From positions 568-53,016 of the forward strand of contig DYCA01000013.1 of NCBI GenBank assembly GCA_019418305.1: DNA of 52,449 nt, given 5' to 3'. The translations under genes and the position numbers were made by a program. The stretch's first letter is position 1; each line of letters begins with the position of its first letter. The notes under the pieces were generated by a model that saw nothing but the letters and a program-made list of their open reading frames with translations, was not told the origin of the DNA and made no database searches. This document shows, piece by piece, positions 47,273-52,449 of the stretch. Source of the stretch: Clostridiales bacterium. Lineage in GTDB: Bacteria; Bacillota; Clostridia; Oscillospirales; Butyricicoccaceae.

Positions 47273-50029
47273 ATGGCTAACCTTTTCACCAAAATTTTCG
47301 GCACTCATTCCTCGCACGAGCTGAAAAAGATCTATCCCATTGCGGACAAGGTCGATGCGCTCGAAGAACAGTATAAAAAGCTGACCGACGCCGAGCTGCG
47401 TGCCAAAACCGATGAATTTAAGGCCCGCTATCAGAACGGCGAATCACTCGACGACCTGCTGCCCGAGGCATTTGCCACCTGCCGCGAAGCCGCGTGGCGC
47501 GTGCTTGGCATGCGGCACTACCGCGTGCAGGTCATCGGCGGCATCGTGCTGCATCAGGGCCGTATTGCGGAGATGAAAACCGGCGAAGGCAAAACGCTGG
47601 TTGCGACCCTGCCCGCCTATCTTAACGCACTGACCGGCAAGGGCGTGCACATCGTCACGGTCAACGACTACCTCGCCAAGCGCGACAGCGAATGGATGGG
47701 CAAGGTTTACCGTTTTCTTGGGCTGACCGTCGGTTTGGTCATCCATGAGGTCGATCCTGGCCAGCGCAAGGCGATGTACGAAGCGGACATCACCTACGGT
47801 ACAAACAACGAATTCGGTTTTGACTATCTGCGCGACAACATGGCGATTTACAAAAAGGCCATGGTGCAGCGCGGACATGCATTTGCCATCGTCGACGAGG
47901 TCGACTCCATCCTGATTGACGAGGCGCGTACCCCGCTGATTATTTCCGGTCAGGGCGAAAAGTCCTCCCAGCTGTACGAAATGGCCGACCGCTTTGCCGC
48001 GGGCCTCAAGTGCCTGCGCGTCAAGGAGGTCGACGCCAAGGAAGAGCAGGATGACATCGACGCGGACTATATTGTCGACGAAAAGGCACGCACCGCAACG
48101 CTTACCCCCAAGGGCACTGCACGCGCGGAGCAATATTTCCGTGTGGAAAACCTGTCCGACCCGGCCAATACCACGCTCCAGCATCACATCAATCAGGCCA
48201 TCAAAGCGCGCGGCGTCATGCAGCGCGACGTGGACTATGTGGTGCGCGACGGTCAGGTCATCATCGTCGATGAGTTTACCGGCCGTCTGATGTTCGGCCG
48301 CCGCTACAATGAGGGCCTGCATCAGGCCATCGAGGCAAAGGAAGGCGTCAAGGTTGCGCATGAAAGCAAGACGCTTGCCACGATTACCTTCCAGAATTAC
48401 TTCCGTCTGTACGGCAAGCTGTCCGGCATGACCGGTACCGCGCTGACCGAGGAGGAGGAATTCCGCCACACCTATAAGCTGGACGTCATCGAAATCCCGA
48501 CCAACAAGCCGATTGCCCGTAAGGACAACCCGGACGCGGTTTACAAGAACGAGCGCGGTAAGATTCATGCGACGATTGCACGCATCGAGGCCTGCCACGC
48601 CAAGGGTCAGCCGATTCTGGTCGGCACGGTGTCGATTGAAAAATCCGAGGAGCTGTCCAAGCTGCTCAAGGCCAAGGGCATCAAGCACACCGTCCTGAAT
48701 GCAAAGTATCACGAGCGCGAAGCGGATATCGTCGCGCAGGCGGGCAAGTCGGGCGCGGTTACGATTGCGACCAACATGGCCGGCCGTGGTACGGATATCA
48801 TGCTCGGCGGCAACGCGGAAACCATGGCGCTCGACGAGCTGAAAAAGGGCGACTATACACCGGAGCTGCTGTATGAGGCCAACGGCCACGCGGAAACCGA
48901 CGATCCCGAGGTGCTCGCCATCCGCGAAAAGTTCCAGGAACTCTATCAGAAGTATAAGAAGGAGACCGACGCGGACGCCGAAAAGGTGCGTGCGGCAGGC
49001 GGCCTGTATATTCTGGGCACCGAGCGGCACGAATCCCGCCGTATCGACAACCAGCTGCGCGGCCGTGCCGGCCGTCAGGGTGACCCGGGTGAATCCAGCT
49101 TCTATATCTCGCTGGAGGACGACCTAATGCGTCTGTTCGGTTCGGAGCGCATTCAGAATATGATGGATTCGCTCGGCATCGATGAAAACGAGCCGATCGA
49201 CCAGAAAATCCTGTCCGGTGCAATCGAAAACGCACAGAAAAAGATTGAATCCCGCAACTTTGCCACCCGTAAGCACGTGCTGGAATACGACGACGTGCTC
49301 AACACCCAGCGCCAGACCATCTATGGTCAGCGCCTGCAGGTGCTGGAGGGCAAGGATATCAAAGACAATATCCTGCATATGGTTGATGATACCATCGCCC
49401 GTGCGGTACACGCCGCAGTCGGCGAGAACCACCTCATCACCCCGGAAATGGTCGAGCAGGCACGCCGTCCGTTTATCGGCATGTTCCTGCGGCCCGAGGA
49501 CTGCACCTTCACGCCCGAAGAATGCGACGATCTGACCGCCGCTCAGCTGACCAATGTGCTGACCGATCAGGCGCACAAGGTCTACGAGGCCAAGGAGCAG
49601 GCCATCGGCGCACCGATCATGCGTGAACTCGAGCGCGTGGTGCTGCTTAAGAACGTCGATACCAAGTGGATGGACCACATCGACGCGATGACCGAGCTGC
49701 GCAACGGCATTGGCCTGCGCGCTTACGGTCAGCATGACCCGGTTGTTGAGTACAAGCGCGAAGGCTTCGATATGTTCGACGCGATGATCGACGCCATCCG
49801 CGAGGACACCGTGCGCATGATCTTCCTGGCGCAGGTGCGCACCCGTGAGGAACCCAAGCGTGAGCAGGTCGCCAAGGAAACGAGCGCGGCCGGCGCGAGC
49901 GACGGTTCGGTCAAGGCCGAGCCCAAGCGCGTGGGTAAGAAGGTCGGCCCGAACGACCCGTGCCCGTGCGGCAGCGGCAAGAAGTACAAAAAGTGCTGCT
50001 ACCTCAAGGCAGACAACCCGTATAAATAA
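47273..50029 (+). CDS. secA: preprotein translocase ATPase SecA
   Basis: A 918-residue motor that pushes preproteins through SecYEG. Walker A is [14 protein letters not shown] (about 101-114) with [18 protein letters not shown] just after; the [13 protein letters not shown] motif (about 208-220) is the helicase DEAD region. The preprotein crosslinking domain, the helical scaffold and the second nucleotide fold ([17 protein letters not shown], about 502-518, and [15 protein letters not shown], about 597-611) follow. The C-terminus carries the zinc-binding [13 protein letters not shown] that contacts SecB or ribosomes. Length is normal. It is monocistronic; the prfB gene, its usual neighbour in Firmicutes, lies 1.4 kb away on the other strand. 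Confidence 0.98.
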   Translation: MANLFTKIFGTHSSHELKKIYPIADKVDALEEQYKKLTDAELRAKTDEFKARYQNGESLDDLLPEAFATCREAAWRVLGMRHYRVQVIGGIVLHQGRIAEMKTGEGKTLVATLPAYLNALTGKGVHIVTVNDYLAKRDSEWMGKVYRFLGLTVGLVIHEVDPGQRKAMYEADITYGTNNEFGFDYLRDNMAIYKKAMVQRGHAFAIVDEVDSILIDEARTPLIISGQGEKSSQLYEMADRFAAGLKCLRVKEVDAKEEQDDIDADYIVDEKARTATLTPKGTARAEQYFRVENLSDPANTTLQHHINQAIKARGVMQRDVDYVVRDGQVIIVDEFTGRLMFGRRYNEGLHQAIEAKEGVKVAHESKTLATITFQNYFRLYGKLSGMTGTALTEEEEFRHTYKLDVIEIPTNKPIARKDNPDAVYKNERGKIHATIARIEACHAKGQPILVGTVSIEKSEELSKLLKAKGIKHTVLNAKYHEREADIVAQAGKSGAVTIATNMAGRGTDIMLGGNAETMALDELKKGDYTPELLYEANGHAETDDPEVLAIREKFQELYQKYKKETDADAEKVRAAGGLYILGTERHESRRIDNQLRGRAGRQGDPGESSFYISLEDDLMRLFGSERIQNMMDSLGIDENEPIDQKILSGAIENAQKKIESRNFATRKHVLEYDDVLNTQRQTIYGQRLQVLEGKDIKDNILHMVDDTIARAVHAAVGENHLITPEMVEQARRPFIGMFLRPEDCTFTPEECDDLTAAQLTNVLTDQAHKVYEAKEQAIGAPIMRELERVVLLKNVDTKWMDHIDAMTELRNGIGLRAYGQHDPVVEYKREGFDMFDAMIDAIREDTVRMIFLAQVRTREEPKREQVAKETSAAGASDGSVKAEPKRVGKKVGPNDPCPCGSGKKYKKCCYLKADNPYK

Positions 50030-50034
50030 AAAGC

Positions 50035-50068
50035 AAGAGGGAAACCCGCGCGGGGTTTCCCTCTTTTC
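50035..50068 (+). terminator. terminator of secA
   Basis: Perfect 13-bp stem AAGAGGGAAACCC/GGGTTTCCCTCTT around GCGCG with a T-run; lies between convergent secA and ruvX. Confidence 0.88.
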
Positions 50069-50078
50069 CCTTTGTTGT

Positions 50079-50498
50079 TCAGCTTTGCCGGCGTTTGAAA
50101 TCCAGATAGCCCTGCAAAATCAGGCTCGCCGCGACCGCGTCAACCGTCTGGCGGTGCTTTTTCGCCTTTTTGCCCGTCTGGTGCAGGATGTCGTGCGCCG
50201 CAACCGTCGTGCGACGCTCGTCCCACAGCGTTACGGGCAGCCCGGTGCGCTCTCTGAGCGTTTCGGCCAGCGCTTCGCACTTGTGCGCACGCTCTCCCGC
50301 CGTGCCGTCCATATTTTTCGGCCAGCCAAGCACAATCTCCTCGATTTTGTTTTCCGCGATGAAGGCCGTCAGCTTGTCCAAGAGCTTGTCGTAATTCCAT
50401 TCGTGGATGACGCTGGGCGAACCGGCCAGAAAGCCCGACGCATCCGAAATCGAAAGACCGGTGCGCGCATCCCCGTAATCAATACCCAAAATACGCAT
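50079..50498 (-). CDS. ruvX: YqgF/RuvX-family nuclease, 16S pre-rRNA processing
   Basis: A 139-residue RNase H-fold protein of the YqgF family, needed for maturation of the 16S rRNA 5' end and once proposed as a Holliday junction resolvase. Motifs are MRILGIDYGDARTGLSISD with the catalytic Asp7, EEIVLGWPKNMDGTAGERA (about 74-92), TLWDERRTT with the conserved Asp and Glu (about 112-120), and a C-terminal DAVAASLILQGYLD. I choose the ATG at 50498 after AGGAG; a longer frame extends into the promoter region. It normally sits with alaS or udk genes; here it is alone. Confidence 0.93.
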   Translation of the reverse strand: MRILGIDYGDARTGLSISDASGFLAGSPSVIHEWNYDKLLDKLTAFIAENKIEEIVLGWPKNMDGTAGERAHKCEALAETLRERTGLPVTLWDERRTTVAAHDILHQTGKKAKKHRQTVDAVAASLILQGYLDFKRRQS

Positions 50499-50579
50499 GC
50501 GAATACTCCTATATGTTGTGTAATAAGCTAAGTATATCACAAAAATGCAAAAAAACCAGCACTTTTTTCTCAAAAACCC

Positions 50580-50635
50580 TTGACCGTCGGTTTTCTCCAT
50601 GCTATACTTTAAGAACCTATGCAGGTTCTTTTTTT
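50580..50635 (+). promoter_or_regulatory. promoter of rpmG-secE-nusG with an immediately following terminator
   Basis: TTGACC (50580-50585), 17 bases, TATACT (50603-50608). Right after it a perfect hairpin AAGAACCT/AGGTTCTT (50611-50630) is followed by TTTTT. The predicted start (about 50615) falls inside the 5' arm, so the hairpin would be incomplete in this transcript. It may instead stop read-through from the left, or the real start is earlier. The leader to rpmG (about 50640-50758) is G+C-rich and shows nothing I recognise. Confidence 0.6.
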
Positions 50636-50758
50636 GCGCCCATTTTTCGCGTGTCTCGGAAAAAGGGCCCGGAACACTGGCAAAGGGAGGCAAATTGTCC
50701 CGCGCCCGGCCAAAGGGGCACGGGAAGGGACGAATATTAAAAGGAGGTGCCGTTATTT

Positions 50759-50908
50759 ATGCGCGTGAAAATTACGCTGGCCTGCACCGAGTGCAAGCAA
50801 AGAAACTATGACACAATGAAGAACAAGAAGAACAACCCGGACCGTATGGAAATGAACAAGTACTGCCGTTTCTGCCGGAAGCACACGCTGCACCGCGAAA
50901 CGAAGTAA
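50759..50908 (+). CDS. rpmG: 50S ribosomal protein L33
   Basis: A 49-residue L33 of the large subunit. It carries two zinc-binding pairs, CTEC (residues 9-12) and CRFC (36-39), so it is the zinc-containing C+ form. The surrounding sequence [20 protein letters not shown] and [25 protein letters not shown] ending is family-typical. Zinc-free copies often replace C+ L33 under zinc limitation; no such paralog is in the window. The ATG at 50759 has AAGGAGG upstream. secE follows after 18 bases, the classic rpmG-secE-nusG order. Confidence 0.95.
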   Translation: MRVKITLACTECKQRNYDTMKNKKNNPDRMEMNKYCRFCRKHTLHRETK

Positions 50909-50926
50909 GAGAAAGGAAGTAGCTTC

Positions 50927-51157
50927 ATGGCTGAAGAAACCAAGGCGAAAAAGCCCGGTCTCTTTGCGCGTATCGGCAAGTGGTTCCGCGAGCTGAAGAG
51001 CGAGTGCCGTAAGATTGTATGGCCCACTCGCCAGCAGACGGTGAACAACACGCTGGTTGTGATTGCCTGCGTCATCCTGATCGGTATTTTCATCTGGGTC
51101 CTCGATATCGTGTTCGGTCTCGGCGTCCAGACGCTGCTCAACGCTTTCGCCGCCTAA
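50927..51157 (+). CDS. secE: preprotein translocase subunit SecE
   Basis: A 76-residue single-span SecE, the clamp around SecY in the translocon. A cytoplasmic amphipathic part has RIGKWFRELKSECRKIVWPT (about 15-34), including the conserved VWP. One membrane helix (about 41-60, TLVVIACVILIGIFIWVLDI) follows. This is the short Gram-positive form with one helix. The ATG follows GAAAGGAAG. It is between rpmG and nusG. Confidence 0.96.
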   Translation: MAEETKAKKPGLFARIGKWFRELKSECRKIVWPTRQQTVNNTLVVIACVILIGIFIWVLDIVFGLGVQTLLNAFAA

Positions 51158-51169
51158 AAGGAGGCATTT

Positions 51170-51706
51170 ATGTCAGACGCTGCAAAATGGTATGTGGTGC
51201 ACACATACTCCGGCTACGAAAACAAAGTGGCCTCTTCGATCGAAAAAGCGGTCGAAAACCGCAAGCTGCATGACCTGATCCCCGCCGTCAACATCCCGAC
51301 CGAAACGGTCACGGAGGTCAAGGACGGCAAAAGCCGCGAGGTGGAGCGCAAGCTCTTTCCTGGCTACGTGCTTGTCAAAATGGTTATGACTGACGAAACC
51401 TGGTATCTGGTTCGCAATACCCGCGGCTGCACCGGTTTTGTCGGACAGGACAAGTCCGGCGGCTCCAAACCCATTCCGCTGACGGACGATGAAATCGCCG
51501 CGATGGGCGTGGAGAAGCGTGAGATCGAGGTAAACTACGCACCCGGCGACAGCGTGCGTGTCATCGATGGCGCATTGGCCGGCTTTATCGGCGTAGTATC
51601 GTCGGTGGAAGCGGATAAGAACAAGGTTAACGTCACGGTTTCCATGTTCGGCCGCGAAACCCCTGTCGAGCTGGAACTTGACCAGGTCGAGACGCTCGAC
51701 GAGTAA
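51170..51706 (+). CDS. nusG: transcription antitermination/termination factor NusG
   Basis: A 178-residue NusG that binds RNA polymerase and adjusts pausing, termination and coupling to ribosomes. The N-terminal NGN domain begins KWYVVHTYSGYENKVASSIE (about 6-25) and contains FPGYVLVKMVM (about 63-73) and VRNTRGCTGFVG. The C-terminal KOW domain starts PGDSVRVIDGALAGFIGVVS (about 125-144). Length and layout are normal with no insert. The ATG follows AAGGAGG, 12 bases after secE. A multi-hairpin repeat separates it from rplK. Confidence 0.97.
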   Translation: MSDAAKWYVVHTYSGYENKVASSIEKAVENRKLHDLIPAVNIPTETVTEVKDGKSREVERKLFPGYVLVKMVMTDETWYLVRNTRGCTGFVGQDKSGGSKPIPLTDDEIAAMGVEKREIEVNYAPGDSVRVIDGALAGFIGVVSSVEADKNKVNVTVSMFGRETPVELELDQVETLDE

Positions 51707-51708
51707 TT

Positions 51709-51856
51709 GCAGAAGCAGAGCTTCTGCTATAGGGGGTATCCGATACCCCCTATATACGAAAACAAGTTCCGAAGAAACTTGTTTTCGATACCCCCGGTTT
51801 CGCCGCACGGGCGGCGGGTCGGGGTCAAAATCCGAGGCACCTGTCCCCGGATTTTG
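51709..51856 (+). repeat. multi-hairpin intergenic repeat, copy C
   Basis: Five hairpins: GCAGAAGC/GCTTCTGC (51709-51727), perfect 11-bp ATAGGGGGTAT/ATACCCCCTAT (51729-51753), 12-bp CGAAAACAAGTT/AACTTGTTTTCG (51757-51787) with a loop starting CC and ending GA, CGCCGC/GCGGCG (near 51801-51816), and CAAAATCCG/CGGATTTTG (51826-51856) around AGGCACCTGTCCC. The last loop matches copy B and the AAGTT/AACTT stem matches copies A and B. It lies between nusG and rplK. Confidence 0.75.
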
Positions 51857-51959
51857 GAATAGAACGTCGCTTCGCTCCCGATAGAGCGCGGCAAGTGGGA
51901 GAGCTCCCGCAGAAGGGACTCGCCAATTACCACATTTATTGAAGGAGGAACCTTTCAAC
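51857..51959 (+). other. rplK leader
   Basis: About 100 bases ahead of rplK with a possible GGGAGAGCTCCC palindrome at 51897-51908 and GAAGGAGGAAC before the start. No promoter of good quality is seen, so rplK is probably transcribed through copy C from the rpmG promoter. Confidence 0.45.
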
Positions 51960-52385
51960 ATGGCACAGAAAGTAGTAGGTTATATTAAGCTCCAGATTCC
52001 CGCAGGCAAGGCAACCCCGGCTCCCCCGGTAGGTCCGGCTCTCGGCCAGCACGGCGTGAACATCATGTCGTTCACCAAGGAATTCAACGAGCGCACCAAG
52101 AACGATGCCGGTATGATTATCCCGGTTGTTATCACGGTCTATGCCGACCGTTCGTTCAGCTTCATCACCAAGACTCCCCCGGCGCCGGTCCTGATTAAGA
52201 AGGCCTGCGGCATCGAGTCCGGTTCGGCCGTTCCGAACAAGACCAAGGTTGCCAAGCTGTCCAAGGCTGACTGCCAGAAGATTGCGGAAACCAAGATGCC
52301 CGACCTGAACGCTGCTTCTCTGGAAGCTGCGATGAGCATGATCGCAGGCACCGCCCGTTCGATGGGTATCACCGTCGAGGAATAA
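51960..52385 (+). CDS. rplK: 50S ribosomal protein L11
   Basis: A 141-residue L11, which binds 23S rRNA in the GTPase-associated centre. The N-terminal domain has [20 protein letters not shown] and [19 protein letters not shown] (about 22-40), rich in the conserved prolines tied to thiostrepton binding. The C-terminal RNA-binding domain has [15 protein letters not shown] (about 77-91) and a final [13 protein letters not shown] choose the ATG at 51960, 10 or so bases after GAAGGAGG; an in-frame ATG 7 codons earlier overlaps that site. rplA is expected just beyond the window. Confidence 0.98.
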   Translation: MAQKVVGYIKLQIPAGKATPAPPVGPALGQHGVNIMSFTKEFNERTKNDAGMIIPVVITVYADRSFSFITKTPPAPVLIKKACGIESGSAVPNKTKVAKLSKADCQKIAETKMPDLNAASLEAAMSMIAGTARSMGITVEE

Positions 52386-52408
52386 GTTTTAAGTTAAGCT
52401 GAATGGAT

Positions 52409-52440
52409 TTTGACCGCGCTTTTTGCAGGCGCCGGTCAAA
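52409..52440 (+). promoter_or_regulatory. hairpin after rplK, before the expected rplA
   Basis: TTTGACCG/CGGTCAAA, 8 bp with a 16-base loop, then GTGGGAGGG at the window edge, which looks like the next gene's ribosome-binding site. It could be part of an L1-binding leader; only the first part is visible. Confidence 0.45.
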
Positions 52441-52449
52441 GTGGGAGGG

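Noticed and set aside
1..52449. CRISPR array, tRNA cluster or complete insertion sequence
   Set aside because: No regularly spaced repeats, cloverleaf sequences or transposase genes were found on reading both strands; a tRNAscan and ISfinder search would settle it.

Overview
The window looks like a chromosomal segment of a moderately high G+C Clostridia, most likely an Oscillospirales-type gut anaerobe. The evidence is the Gram-positive gene order and parts (yloU-fakA near lexA and recG, RNase Y, an 85-residue HPr, a Gram-positive SOS box), fermentative and anaerobic functions (iron alcohol dehydrogenase, rubrerythrin), strong AGGAGG ribosome-binding sites and TTGACA/TATAAT promoters. The species call is inference. 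The left end cuts the C-terminus of sua5. The right end stops just after rplK, where rplA would be expected.

Layout. 1-4.9 kb (minus): ABC-F ATPase, YdcF-like protein, prfA, a small membrane protein and sua5, packed as one operon. 5-6.35 kb: a membrane-anchored lipase-like hydrolase. 6.4-10.8 kb: a visibly lower G+C island, the wreck of a Tn916-family element. Its integrase has lost two blocks, xis is intact, the Orf20-type replication initiator is in pieces, and a BlaI/BlaR1-like pair sits beside them. 11.2-13.5 kb: a catalytically empty GDPD-like protein and a cyclophilin, then a DnaA-box-like cluster and a ClpP-fold protease. 13.53-14.52 kb: almost 1 kb with no credible gene but with a near-consensus minus-strand promoter, many local hairpins and a roughly 25-bp long-range helix. 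This is the best candidate for an undescribed large structured RNA. 14.7-24 kb: Fe-ADH behind an attenuator-like hairpin, asparaginase, a 42-residue small protein, rnhA with a DUF2238-like membrane protein, a zinc phospholipase C-like protein, radical SAM protein, proC, ArAE exporter and NSS transporter.

24-29.6 kb is mostly sugar metabolism: Gfo/Idh/MocA oxidoreductase, AraC regulator, and ptsH-EIIB-nagB-nagA transcribed leftward. The HPr keeps His15 but has Arg at the Ser46 position, and a Rex-like operator overlaps a promoter pointing to it. 29.7-35.4 kb is housekeeping: pth, fakA, yloU, lexA with an SOS box, recG. 35.6-44.7 kb: EamA transporter, mnmA, an oligopeptide-type binding lipoprotein with an acidic insert, pgeF, RNase Y with a long leader, a DUF4349 lipoprotein, rubrerythrin, and a sulfite-exporter (TSUP) protein split over two overlapping genes. 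44.8-52.4 kb: prfB without a frameshift site, a yybP-ykoY manganese riboswitch before a CaCA antiporter, secA, ruvX, then rpmG-secE-nusG-rplK.

Three intergenic copies of a multi-hairpin repeat (after Fe-ADH, recG and nusG) keep their stems paired although the stem sequences differ. No tRNA, rRNA, CRISPR array or complete insertion sequence was seen.
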